Source: Branchiostoma floridae
Lineage: Eukaryota; Chordata; Leptocardii; Amphioxiformes; Branchiostomatidae
Assembly (NCBI RefSeq): GCF_000003815.2
Contig: NC_049983.1
Location: 224,962 to 288,961 of the forward strand
Length of the DNA stretch: 64,000 bases
Direction of reading: 5' to 3'
The notes beneath the pieces are model-generated. The model searched no databases. It was not told where the DNA came from and saw nothing but the letters and a program-made list of their open reading frames with translations. A program made the translations under genes and the position numbers. The stretch's first letter is position 1. Every line of letters begins with the position of its first letter. This document shows positions 44,718 to 55,614 of the stretch, piece after piece.

Positions 44718-45137
44718 CCAACCAATATGGAAGCCATGAATGTAGTTGCCAACTTGGCAAGTGATACCAGTGTACCACAATAGTGTCACTTTTACTACAC
44801 TAGTTCACTTCTTTAATACAGGAATGAATACGTTGTTAGTTGTGATGCCACGTTTTGTCACTTCAAATCTTGTTACGACGTTTATGGTGTCTATCTTTAA
44901 AATTTAGCTATGTCGTTTTTTTTTGTTTTTTTTTTTGTTTTCGCGCTATCTCATTATTTTTGCATCCTGCATAGGATGTCATCCATAAATTTTACTATCA
45001 ATATTCAAATTTATCTGATTTCTTATAGACAATGTCTCTTTCTTAGGACATTAGAAATATACGAGGATTCTTTCTTGGTCATTCTTGATAAGTATTGAGA
45101 CCTTAACCGCTGAAAATGTTGGTGCTTATGACATCGA

Positions 45138-45231
45138 TGACGTCAGAGCGTGGGAACTAAGTGAAAGTACAATTTCAAATCTTCCCGCCAAGTTGTAACC
45201 CGAGTCGCACATGCGCCCAAGGTGATCCAAG
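45138..45231 (+). promoter_or_regulatory. DCP1 proximal promoter
   Basis: Within 94 bp of the start codon are a perfect CRE (TGACGTCA, 45138-45145), an E2F-type TTCCCGCC (45182-45189), an NRF1-like GCACATGCGCC (45207-45217) and a YY1-type CAAGATGGCG that includes the ATG (45228-45237). No TATA box is seen. This is the usual make-up of a housekeeping gene promoter. Site function is inferred from motif match only. Confidence 0.6.
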
Positions 45232-45360
45232 ATGGCGTCCAGTGCTGAGAGTCAGATGAACCTCGCCGCGCTCCAACAGCGCGATCCTTACATCACAAAC
45301 ATCATAGATACCGCCAGTCAGGTCGCCCTGTACACCTTTAGCGCCAAGAAAAACGAGTGG
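45232..45360 (+). CDS. DCP1: mRNA-decapping enzyme 1 (DCP1), first coding exon
   Basis: Forty-three codons run from ATG (context CAAGATGG) to NEW, then a consensus donor GG|GTAAGT. The peptide contains MNLAALQQRDPYITNIIDTA and SQVALYTFSAKKNEW. This aligns with the start of human DCP1A/DCP1B (LAALKQHDPYI..I....QVALYTF....W). DCP1 is the activator of the decapping enzyme DCP2 in cytoplasmic P-bodies, removing mRNA caps before 5-prime decay. This exon forms the beginning of its EVH1-like domain. The exon ends in phase 0 and joins in frame to 47247-47287. The gene diverges from Cav1. Confidence 0.95.
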
Positions 45361-47246
45361 GTAAGTCTTGAAGGGCGTTACAGCTTCCAGTGTTGTGGTG
45401 GGGCCCGTGGCTTTCTCAGCGTGTGCTCTCTCTCTGCGTGTTTTCAGTCTGTGATAATTTTGTGTGAACCTCATGAAAAAAAGACCGATCGCGGATGCCT
45501 CCTAGCGTTCAAACGTGTTTAATTCAGCCCAGAATTTAATTTGCACGCTCCTGTAATTTTTCAGAGCTTTTAGATTTCACCAGCCTGATCCTATCCAACT
45601 TTGAGCGCCAATAAAAAAGACTAACAGGTTGGCAAAACTGAAAGATTTATTGTAAGCACAAGGGAATCGTTCGGATCAATCTAACCTAGCGGTTTTGGTT
45701 AGAACTGCACTTATCGACTGGAAAGCTTGTTTTGACAGATTGATTGATGTAAAAATAGGTTTCTCTACTAATTGTATAATTGAGACCAATTTAAGGTTGC
45801 CAGAGGTAGATTAGAATTGGTGAGGTCATGCATTTTTATTGTCAGTCCCCAATTCAGATATTGAGAAAATTGGCATTTTTGGTAATAGAATTATGTATTT
45901 CTTTAATTGATACCAACCTGTTAAGAATATAAGATTCTACTAAAATCAAAATTCCTCAAGACGATTTCCCAGATGTATATTTCATCAAAATCATTTGGTG
46001 AATATTCTAAATATTTGTATTTTTTAAATGTCGTCATGTAACGTTTACACTTACAGTAGTGTTTTTTCTTATACAGAATGCAAAAGATATTTTCAATTAA
46101 GACAATTGCAAAATATCAGTCATGATGAAAATGATCGAATTTACATTTTTAATCACTTGGTTTTGTCTTATTGTATATCCTACAGTGAATGTCCTATACC
46201 ATTTATTCTTAGGCTGAAAAATAAAAACTGCTTTCTATGATAACCGATGATAAATTCAGGCTATTAATGTGGAAAAAAAATGGGGTCAATCTGATGAATC
46301 AATTTTGGTTTTACCGCAATGAAAATAAGCCCATGTTATGTGGCATGTACCAGAATATAACCTGTAGTCCAAATGGCTCTAGCTAAAATGTCTAATTGAG
46401 AACACTGAGAATGGGGAGGGCCCAGGTACTGCCTCCAGTATTATACAGGAATGGAAGGGGCTTTTCCCCGCTGAATTATCGGAGATGGGATTTTGGTTAC
46501 CTTGGCAATGGCGAGATGGATGGGTCCGATAGGAGGTCTCTAGAAGCGGTATCTATCGTGCTGGGGCTCCCGCGGCCGGTGGCGGCGGTACGGCGATATT
46601 GATGAGGGTGCGATACCGGAAGCACGGTCAGAGGAGCGGTTTGTTGCCCGGCCCTTTCGGTGGCCCCCCCGCGCTGCCCCCCAGCTAGATGTGGAAACAG
46701 CCCATTCTACAAATCCAATACCAACATGCCCGGGAAATGCCTCGGCACTGATCAATTCATCCCCACAAATATTCAGCCGTATCAATATTTAACGGTGCTG
46801 GAAAACGCAGCTCTGGGAGGGAGGGGTCCCATAGGTGTTGCACACAATCCTATCAGCATCATTTATTGGGTGCCAAAGATGGGTTTTCTCCTAGTACCCG
46901 ATTTTCTCTTCACTCTCCTATATTATTATCACCACTGTATCTTCTACCACACCTGCAATGTCTGTATTCATGGATAGATGATGCAAATGGTGGAATTTGA
47001 CATAATCAGTTGTTGATGTAGCTCGGTGGATAATATTTGTGTTGTCATCCAAGCACACGATGACACAGACGACCACTTGAGCTGGCCTCCCGATATTTAT
47101 TGACATCATTCGGCTTGATTAAAGCTATAATGAACTTACAGCTCAGTTTTCAGGGCCCCATTTCGCAACCAACATCATTGGGTGGGGTATATACATATTC
47201 CCTCTCACAGTTGATTTTCTCTTATTTTTTTCCCTCTGTTCTACAG
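45361..47246 (+). other. DCP1 intron 1 with GC-rich island
   Basis: A 1886-bp intron with a GTAAGT donor and a TTTTTTTCCCTCTGTTCTACAG acceptor. The first half is AT-rich. About 46410-46850 is GC-rich, with CCGCGGCCGGTGGCGGCGG and a CGATATTGATGAGG stretch, and shows no link to the repeat families here. It is candidate regulatory DNA. Confidence 0.6.
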
Positions 47247-47287
47247 GAAAAAACGGACATAGAAGGGGCCCTGTTCGTCTATACCAG
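47247..47287 (+). CDS. DCP1: DCP1, second coding exon
   Basis: A 41-bp exon between CTACAG and GTATTC encodes EKTDIEGALFVYT plus two bases of an arginine codon. Human DCP1A has KTDIEGTLFVYRR at the same point, so the assignment is firm despite the small size. This is a beta-strand of the EVH1-like fold. The next exon should start in phase 2 and encode a YGF/HGF..NR..M.NLVEP-like stretch. I could not find it between here and 64000. Confidence 0.9.
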
Positions 47288-48723
47288 GTATTCCCCTCCC
47301 TGTCACCTTTTCGCATACTGTATACGGTGTTAATATCTGTATCTACTGGGTAGAAATATCAGTTAAGGTGTGTTAATGTTACCTGTCTGATGTACCCCTC
47401 GCTCGGGTGACCCGCGATGTCACCTGAATGCATAGCTGGAAGCACGGCAGCTCATTAATTCATCGGATCGCTCCGTGTCATCTCTGAATGGAACGGCAAA
47501 TCTCTCCCGAGAATCGGCGTTACCCCCTCCGTATGGCGTTATCCTCTCCCGGGAAAATAATCCGCCGGCCCCCAAAAAGATATCAGCACTTGTCCGGGGA
47601 GGTTGGTGGCACTGGTTTATCCGGCTTCAAGATGGAGTGAGAATGGACTCCCGGTACCTTCCTTGGGGCCCAATCCAATGCGAGCAGGCATGCCAGCACA
47701 CACCCACTTATAGACCTAGGAAATGCCGCCGCAAAACGCACCGCTAGCCCGTAGTAATATCAAGGAGACCAAACCTGGGAATGTACGTACCTTACATTGC
47801 CCCCGATGTCGTTTCAATCATTGTATCCCAACAGTGGCGCTCACAAGGCAGGGCAGCATACATTATGAGAAGGCGCCATTTTTACTATGGAGGGATGTGG
47901 CCTAATGTATGTGTGAGGCTATTAGGCTTTCTTTCTGCCAGCGGATAAATGATTGTCGCATCATATGTCAATCAATGCGCTTGCTTTGTTGGTAAGCAAC
48001 AAGGGCAATATGGGTAACCTCAGCGCATGTAAATTGGATGGATGCTGGGCCGGCATCCATGTTCCGGGGCCGGGGAGAGATGGGGATCACTCACCACAGG
48101 GAGGTCGTGCGGGCCAGGGAAGCTGTGTAGCGGAGGCAGGTGGCTCCCATGCATAATGAACACCTCGCTGCCACAGTGATCAAATTTAATTTCGCAGCTT
48201 ATCAAGGGAGCGGTGGATGCACTTATAGCCACAGCCTGCGATTGGTTTGAGGGTTGATCTATACCGTACCCCTCTTTTCTTTCCCGTACTTCGCTTTACT
48301 ATAGGGTATTGTGTAGTTGTGAGGTATTCCTGATAGCAATAGATCAGGTCCCGGTAGACAGGGCCAGAGCAGGATGATCCCTAGCTTCAGTGCCTGCATA
48401 GTCGGACGATTGCCACCCAAACAGTAAGCAAATCTCCCTCACACAGACCGGTGAGCCCCCACCGGGGAGCGGGGCTCGACATTACGCATTCACGGCGCGG
48501 CGGCGGGCTCTACCGGAGTGCTGACGACAGGGCTCTCCTGACAGGGGAGGTCAGGCGCGGCACAATTTGCCCGGAGCCAGACAATGTTGTTATAGCACCT
48601 GACAACACCGGGGTCCCGCCAAGCTGCGACAGAGCGCGCTGTCAGCGTAGATCAACGTGACGGACTCGAGCAATCGAGTCTTAAACCGAACAACTGGTTC
48701 CTAACCGACAATGTCTCTAATTA
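47288..48723. other. GC-rich non-coding stretch in DCP1 intron 2
   Basis: Blocks at about 47390-47780 and 48040-48670 are GC/CpG-rich with short AT-rich homeodomain-like cores (CTCATTAATTCATC at about 47451). Open frames such as 48451-48660 have no recognisable domain. Candidate conserved non-coding DNA by composition only. Confidence 0.3.
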
Positions 48724-48910
48724 CTGTAAATCCAGAAATATTCGCGGTGGATTAATGTTCGCGATTTTACCGTGAACTTAAAACCACCTTGAACATTTTT
48801 CTATTATGGTATTAGACTGCAGTCTATCGTGTTACCGGGAAATTAAAACCACCGCGAAAAGTCCTTTGTCCCGCTACTGCGAAATTAAATCTCCGCGAAC
48901 TTGAGTACAG
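48724..48910. mobile_element. CTGTAAA...TACAG MITE, copy 3
   Basis: It starts CTGTAAATCCAG after TA and ends GAGTACAG. It contains ATTCGCGGTGG, GACTGCAGTC, CACCGCGAAAAG and CTCCGCGAACTT. It is close to 27806-27987 in sequence and length. Confidence 0.7.
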
Positions 48911-49340
48911 TGAACGGTAGTAGTGTTTTCTTTAAAACAGCTTTAATATAATTAGTAGATCGGGGAGATTCTTTTTGAGGAAATCGTCACCTTTAGTTTG
49001 CTCTTACTTCAATGCCCTTACATCTAATAGGCTTTGAGCAGAAAGATGACCGGAGATAAACAAAATGCAATAGTTATATTTCTGCCATAAGTTGGTAACC
49101 TCTTTTATTTGCAATTTGAAAAGGTGTTCACATAATATTTGACATCTTACTGGGTAGACCAGACATTTGTTGACTCTTTTAGTTTTACAAATAAACACAG
49201 TTGTAAACAGTTGTTCCACAGTTCCAGTTTATTTGATATAGGCTTATAGTATAGATTTATGTTGATAAGAATTAAAGAATCTGATATGTACATGTAATAT
49301 TAAAGCATACAACGTGTAATCCTTCATTTCCTGCAAGGCC

Positions 49341-49401
49341 ATTTTGATTTGATTATATGGATGATATCCACACGCGCATCAATTTTTGTACGTTCCCCCA
49401 A
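49341..49401. mobile_element. Left end of the 43068-type TIR element, split by a MITE
   Basis: GCCATTTTGATTTGATTATA + TGGATGATATCC is the family left end. The sequence resumes after the next element at about 49925 (TTTGTTCAACTTTCTTGACC). The 49402-49768 element therefore landed inside it. Confidence 0.5.
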
Positions 49402-49768
49402 GGCCACACCAATTTAATTTCTTGGTTCACGGATTTTTTCATAAAAAATATGGAGCGAGGGGGCGAAATAAAAATGAAAATAAAAATTGTAAAATGGTTG
49501 GGGTAAAGGTAACAGCTAATCCAAAACATAAAGAAAAAAAGTTTTCAGCTTGAAAAAAGTACAAAAACACTATTTTTGTATGGTAACAGCACCTGTACCC
49601 ACACTTTAAGGAGCTTATAATATAAAGGCTAATTTGCTACACCAGAAAGTTGGTGAATGGCTTCATTAATGGTGAAAATTTGCTGAGTGGTAATTTTTAT
49701 TTTTATTTTTTTTCCCAAAAAATAGGAGCGAGCGAATCCGTGAACCAAGAAATTAAATCGGTGTGGCC
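49402..49768 (+). mobile_element. GGCCACACCAATTTAATTTC TIR element, copy 4
   Basis: Inverted termini as in the other copies. CAA is duplicated exactly on both sides (49399-49401 and 49769-49771). 367 bp. The CAA rather than TTA target shows the 3-bp duplication is not strictly TWA. Confidence 0.85.
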
Positions 49769-50073
49769 CAAAAAGTTTGATTCTGTAACTCGGACAAAGC
49801 AGCCAGAAAATGAGCAGATGTATACCGTAAAATAAAAACAACATGACATGGATACTAAAGTTGTATCCAAAGTCAAAGAAGAACATATGAAAAAACAAAA
49901 ATGAAGATTCTATTGTTCGGTACACCATTATTCTGTGTGCTTACTTATTTAATTTGTTCAACTTTCTTGACCACTTAAATTTCGTGATGAAGACAACTTT
50001 TTTTTTTGCCAACAGTTCTAAGCTCTGATTGGTTCATGACAGAAGAAGAAGAAGAAAAAGAAACACCAGCAAA

Positions 50074-50369
50074 AGCAATTTATTTTTCCTCTGGTGGAAA
50101 CATGATAATAACTAATGTAATTAGCTGCTAGGGGGCCCAAATTTATGTCACTTCTTCCTGAGCACCAGTGCTATCTAACACCCAAAGATTGTGACCATAA
50201 CTTGTTCAGAACACGAGATAAGAAACCTGGAAGTTGCGCTGCAGTACCAAGGGAAGCCGCTAGGGGGCCCAATATCTAATCTTTTCTAGCTTTCGTCATA
50301 ACCCACCAAGACACCAAGTTTGAAACCAGTCCACCCAGCCGTTCTTGAGTTATCTTGTTTACAGGCGTG

Positions 50370-50420
<51 letters not shown>

Positions 50421-50428
50421 ACACACAG
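50074..50428 (+). repeat. LINE-like 3-prime region ending in (AC)n
   Basis: It contains two GCTAGGGGGCCCAA phrases, ACCAAGTTTGAAACCAGTCC, ACCCAGCCGTTCTTGAG and then an (AC)n run from about 50367 to 50427. Non-LTR elements commonly end in such a microsatellite. No reverse transcriptase coding remains. Confidence 0.5.
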
Positions 50429-51765
50429 ATGCTAGTGAAAATATAACCTGTATGATATGTCATGAGGTAATCATATGTGCACAGTGCAAAGGATTAGTCA
50501 GCACCCCTCCCCTGCCCTGAATCACCCATTCACACGTTGTCACCCCGCGGTCGGTCCCATGACAGCCGCCCTTTGGGGGAATAATGCCGCTCTCCTGTTT
50601 TACGGCAGCGGGAGGGAGAGAGAGAGAGTTACCCCTGAATAATTAATGACTTCCACCTGGAGCCAGGTGAAACACCTGTGGCAGCCGGAAGGCCGCGGCG
50701 AATAAATTTCATGGATGTAATCACCTGCATACTCCAGATCTCAATGAGGTTGGAAACAAAACGTGATGGGCAACAACAAAAAACTACGTTTTCAAAATAG
50801 AAACCAAATGTTGTAAGAAAGAATTCGAGGGAAAAAATGTGATATGACAACCTTCTTTTCATTTTTTGGACGGTCTGTTCATTGAAAACTAATATTAATA
50901 AGTCTGTTATTCCTGGATTGAAGTGGTGCAGAAAGTGACACTGTAGTGTGATAGGCAGTCACCAACTGCAAGGGTAGGTCACTAATGTTACTTCTAAAAC
51001 TAAATTATACACTCATGGTTACATGTACCACTCTGGTGTCACTTCTACATGTACACTCAATGCTACTTCACTAGTGTCACTTCTATAACTACGCTCAAGG
51101 CAACCTCATGGCATTTTCCCCATTTTCAGTATTGTCATGTTGACCATCTCCAAAAGGGAAAAAAATTTTCAATTTTTTTGTGAAATCAGCCAAAAATCAA
51201 TGCGCACATCAACGTCATCCACAAATTTAACTTGCTGTAGCCTAATGACAGGGTGTGCCCCTCTTCTGTCTCATCTTGTTGTGAGAGGCTCAGCGTGAGA
51301 GCGATAGCCCGCGAGAGAAGCCGTCAGATTTCTGCCGAGATTTGACAGATACGAGTAGAACAGCAGGTGAAGTGAGGTGTGATCCATCACGAGGGTGTGG
51401 TTTCCAGAAATAAGGACGACGGTTGGACCTGGTTGGACCTACGTCACATTTCCAAACCGGGGCCCGGCCGAAAGTATGATATAAAAGGCACTAACCTACA
51501 CAAGACGTAAAGAGAATAGTCGTTGGCAATATCTGTGTATATTTTTGCGTAATTTCTCTCTTTTGTTTCTACAAGCAGCCCGGTATGGAAATATGACGTT
51601 AGCCTTGTCATGGGCTTCACAATTTTTGTCCAACTACAGGCTCATTCAATATAAGGGTATTTGACCACTTCTAGGCAGTGAACTAAAGGGATGGGTGGTG
51701 GGAATAACTATGCAAGGAGATAAAGGTGCACTTTGCTTTTGAAGGTTGAAAGATTGTATACAAGA
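50429..51765. other. Non-coding stretch with TIR end fragment
   Basis: CCAAAAATCAATGCGCACATC and GTCATCCACAAATTTAACTTG + CTGTAGCC at about 51190-51244 is a right end of the GGCCACAGCAAGT family. A GC-rich patch lies at 50540-50700. No gene is recognised. Confidence 0.4.
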
Positions 51766-52113
51766 CAGGGCTCAAAATTCATTTTTGTGATTAGGTGCAC
51801 TGGTGCACCCAGCTTAAAAAATTGGGTGCACCAAAAAATTTTTGGGTGCACCACTTAAATTAAAGTAATAACCTAATGGCAAAACCTAGTTACAAGCTAT
51901 CAATTTCTTAAACAAGTACCATGACAGACATTTTTGTTACCTTTCTAACACTTAGATGTCAAGAATATGTATTACTAGTATACTTTGATATCTTTACATA
52001 CATAAACCTAAAAATATTTAGGTGCACCCTGTGCACCCACAGAAAATAATTGGGTGCACAGCTTCAATTTTGGTTGCACCTGGGTGCACGTGCACCCGGT
52101 ATTTCGAGCCCTG
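51766..52113. mobile_element. hAT-like MITE with GGTGCACC repeats, copy 3
   Basis: It starts CAGGGCTCAAAATTC and ends TATTTCGAGCCCTG, with GGTGCACTGGTGCACCC and GTGCACCCACAG arrays. CAAGACA recurs at both borders (51761-51767 and 52114-52120), suggesting a target duplication close to 8 bp. It preserves the empty site for the insert at 28801-28930. Confidence 0.7.
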
Positions 52114-52320
52114 CAAGACAATACTGATTGAGAGAGTTTTGTAGTTTGATTGATTGATTGTTTGATTGATTTTAAAAGAAAGAAGAGCTACATGTACATG
52201 TGTTACATATTCAAAATCATTTTACACCAATTAGGTAGCTATTGAACTGAATCAGATGCATATTGTTGCAATCCTGATTAAATAGAATACCCCGAAAAAT
52301 AGATCAATGTTTGCACTATT

Positions 52321-52437
52321 NNNNNNNNNNNNNNNNNNNNNNNNNNNNNNNNNNNNNNNNNNNNNNNNNNNNNNNNNNNNNNNNNNNNNNNNNNNNNNNN
52401 NNNNNNNNNNNNNNNNNNNNNNNNNNNNNNNNNNNNN
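52321..52437. other. Assembly gap (117 N)
   Basis: A run of Ns. Open frames drawn through it are artefacts. A DCP1 exon could in principle be hidden here, though the gap is short. Confidence 1.
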
Positions 52438-54454
52438 GTTCATTACATGGGGGTTGATTCACATCCTGAATTGTAAATGTGATCTAAAAAGATAAGATTT
52501 CAAATAGATAGAAATAAAGCAGCAGCTTGGAAAACCAACAAATTGAACAAGTACAGCCTTAAGAGCAACTGCAAGATAAAGGAACTTCTTCTATCCACCC
52601 AATATCAATAAATTACCCTTGAGTTAAGTCTAACTTTTGATAGCAACATATCGTGAAGTTTGTAAGCTATAAAACTATTTTACAGCCGAAATGACACACC
52701 TTGTTTAAGTGTCCCTCAAGGGTACATCCTCTGCCCCCAGCACATATCAGTCATGCAAGGTTTATTAGGACCCTTCCCAGAAATAATCAATGACATCCAG
52801 GAAGAGGGTACTAGGAAGTTAGTCACATCCTGTTCTTGTCCTTGGTGCTGAACAGACAATCGACCAGGGTTATTCAACCATCCGTCTTGTAAATTCAACT
52901 CACAGTCATATCCTGTTTAGTAGTTAAACACATCTGTCACAGTAATATCCTTTATGAAAGTATAGCTGTTTGCCAATTAGAAAGTTTTGACAAGATAATA
53001 CAGGGCTTTTGCATGTGTCTCGTCGTTGGTAATGTATTGGCCTAATTAGTAGTATTTGTTTCAGATTTTGACTTCTCAGTTTCCTTTTCTTATCATTTAA
53101 ATCATGATTATACTAAAGTAAGGAAAGAATGAAACATTTTGTATCAATAATCATTAGAAAAAAGCAAAAAGAGAGATGGCAAGATAGTTACATGTACATT
53201 GGATTAACCCACTAATGTTGCCTTTGCTTCTTCTACACACACTTGCCTTTTCTTTTCTCTTCGTCTTTGTTTCCATTGTCATTACAATTGCCCCAACAAT
53301 CGCTACCTTCAGCATTGTTGTTTACAAAGAAAGGATATAGATTTTTTTCTCCATTTAGAACACGAGAGCTTGCCTGGGAGAAATAGTCTGATTATATTGA
53401 CCCATTGATAATAGGGTACGAGATGGGAAACTGGGATTTCCTTAGGGACCCAGTAGTGAAACAGGCTTCGCCTGATAGATGATAAAAACATATTCCTAAG
53501 AGGGACATTCAAGTATTGAATTGTGGAGGTAGAATATTCTATGCATATTGATTTTTGCCGTGTTGTATACTGGCTGGTATTATGTTCACACCCTCTGAAG
53601 GAGAGGTCCCAATAAATAGCGATAAAAACTTGTACGGCCGCGTTAGATCGCGGTAGATTGGGGGAAACGATTGTGCGATCTGTAAAAGTCACCGAACTTG
53701 GCCGTTTTCCCTGTACATCAATTGTGGGAATAGGAGCTTTGATTGTTTGGGCATTTACGTAGTTTGGATTTCTTTTTAAAGATATCCGTACTTGTACCTT
53801 TGTTAGTGCTATATCAGTATATGTGTAAAACAAACATATGCACACCTAACAAAGGAAGACTCGCTCAAATATCTAATGTCATCATTAAACTATGATGTAA
53901 TGGAAACACTCTGTAAGTTACAGTTCGTCTAAATATGTTTTTTAAGAGTAAGGAAGAAGTATGCAAACTATAGATTTATAGATGAAACACAGTGTGCCCC
54001 AAATAGCAATTACTCAAGCAACTGCTGGATATGATGTTTGAAACGGTCAGACATTTCATATAACATCTGTTGTTATACATGTACATGGTACATATACAAA
54101 CAAAGTGTAGCGTAGCTTTTCTGTTGTTATCTTTGTATCTAACTTACTATATTTATCCCGATGAGGCATTAATATTATTATTGTCATTCATTACTAAATC
54201 TTTTGAAAAGGTTTTATACATGCAATTAGTGAACGAAACACTTGATGAAATGTTTTTTAAAAAGACTTCATAAAGTATTGACTTGTACAATTAGGTTTAG
54301 CATACATGTGTACATTGTATGTTCAATGGAGGATAGCCACACATCTAGCACATAAAAGGGAAACAAAAAGCACACCTATTTGAAAGAATAATGGTCCTTC
54401 CCGGTGTGAGTGGATCAAATAAATTGTCAGGATATTCAGCTTGTAAGTTGTTAA
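52438..54454. other. Non-coding stretch with one long unassigned frame
   Basis: The 178-codon minus-strand frame at 53309-53845 has no recognisable motif, no clear start context and no splice support. A fragment of the inverted-repeat element (ACTCAAGCAACTGCTGGATA then GAAACGGTCAGACATTTC) lies at 54010-54058. Confidence 0.3.
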
Positions 54455-54861
54455 GGCCACAGCAAGTAAATTGGCAAACATGGTGTGTTGTAGTCTAATA
54501 ATTCTGTAGAATTGACACTAGGGATGTAGCCATGACTGTAGTTGCAGAAGTGAAACTTGTTGGATAGTTGTAAAAGTGATAATATGAAAGCCATGAATGT
54601 AGTTGCCAACTTGGCAAGTGTTACCAGTGTACCACACTAGTGTCACTTTTACATAATTGTACTTCACTTCTTGAATACAGGAATGAATACGTTGTTAGTT
54701 GTGATGCTACTTTTTGTCCCATCAAGTCTTGTTACGACGTTTATGGTGTCTATTTAAAAAAAATTAGCCATCTTGTTTTTTTTTTACCCATCTTGTTTTT
54801 TTCCGTGCTATCTCATTATTTTTGCATAGGATGTCATCTATAAAATTCACTTGCTGTGGCC
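54455..54861. mobile_element. GGCCACAGCAAGT TIR element, copy 3
   Basis: The termini GGCCACAGCAAGTAAATT and TTCACTTGCTGTGGCC are flanked by TAA on both sides (54452-54454 and 54862-54864). 407 bp. Its interior gives the empty site for the hAT insertion at 44011. Confidence 0.8.
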
Positions 54862-55090
54862 TAAGTGCAAACCTGGTGTGTTATACATGGAGGTGGTTTA
54901 CCGGGTATGCAAAACAAAAATTCATTCACTGAAGTAACTAAAGTACCCCCTGCATTTCTTAATAGAGCTGGTAGAGGGCCCAACTTATGTTTCCTCTTCC
55001 AAATCACAGGAGCTATCCACCTACCAAAAATTGTGACAAAAGTTCCTCAGCATCACCATAGAATTTAGAAAGTCACTAGGAGGCTCAAAA
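54862..55090. repeat. LINE/SINE 3-prime-type fragment
   Basis: CTGGTAGAGGGCCCAACTTATG followed by CACAGGAGCTATCCACC and ATTGTGAC resembles 50130-50340. The family is not identified. Confidence 0.4.
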
Positions 55091-55538
55091 TTAGTGTACT
55101 GGTACAGAAAATTCAGGTCCAGGTATGGTTCAGGTCCAAAGGATCAGGTCCAGGTCCAGACCTGAAACTGGAACTAATTTTCTGTAAAAACTTATGAATG
55201 GGCAATACTCAAAATAATGGTTCATTTTACTACAAGTGATTCTGTTTGGTGAAGTATATGAGGTCCACCAGCATTTTAAAACCCTCTCTTCATGTATAAA
55301 CAACATTAACTGCCACTGTTTTACTGTAGAAACTTGGTACAAATGACTATCAACTCTCCCTTACTTTGCTCTTGCTATTTTCTTGGACTTGTAGTCTCCC
55401 AAAACTGTGAACATCTGCTGGTATTATCTGCTCATTTCCAAAATCTTGTACACGGATTTTTTTCTGGTCCGATTTTTCCTGACCGGCCGAACAAGACAAA
55501 ACCCTTTTGTATCGGTACTAGTATCGGTACCCACCCCT
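55091..55538. mobile_element. hAT element with GGTCCAGG repeats, copy 4
   Basis: The left TIR is damaged (TTAGTGTACTGGTACAGAAA) while the right is intact (TATCGGTACCCACCCCT). GCTCAAAA on the left (55083-55090) matches TCTCAAAA on the right (55539-55546) at 7 of 8 bases. Internal GGTCCAGG repeats and a TGGTCCGATTTTTCCTGACC block are present. Confidence 0.65.
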
Positions 55539-55614
55539 TCTCAAAAGCTGATCGTTTCTTCCTTTGCTACATCGGTTGTGCGTCGATGTAGGTTAGACAT
55601 CCAGGTAATAAGAT

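Larger units (their letters stand above)
43823..44995. mobile_element. GGCCACAGCAAGT TIR element, copy 2, with nested insertions
   Basis: It begins AGCCACAGCAAGTAAATTTT next to a TTA that also borders the neighbouring element. It ends in the GGATGTCATCCATAAATTTTACT block without the terminal GGCC. Interior sequence matches 2034-2534 and 54455-54861 once the hAT element 44011-44717 is removed. Confidence 0.65.

Noticed and set aside
52252-52495. Open frames crossing the N run
   Set aside because: They are artefacts of treating Ns as open codons.
53309-53845. 178-codon minus-strand frame
   Set aside because: No recognisable domain, no conserved motif and no splice or promoter support. A frame of this length is not rare by chance in 64 kb of six frames.
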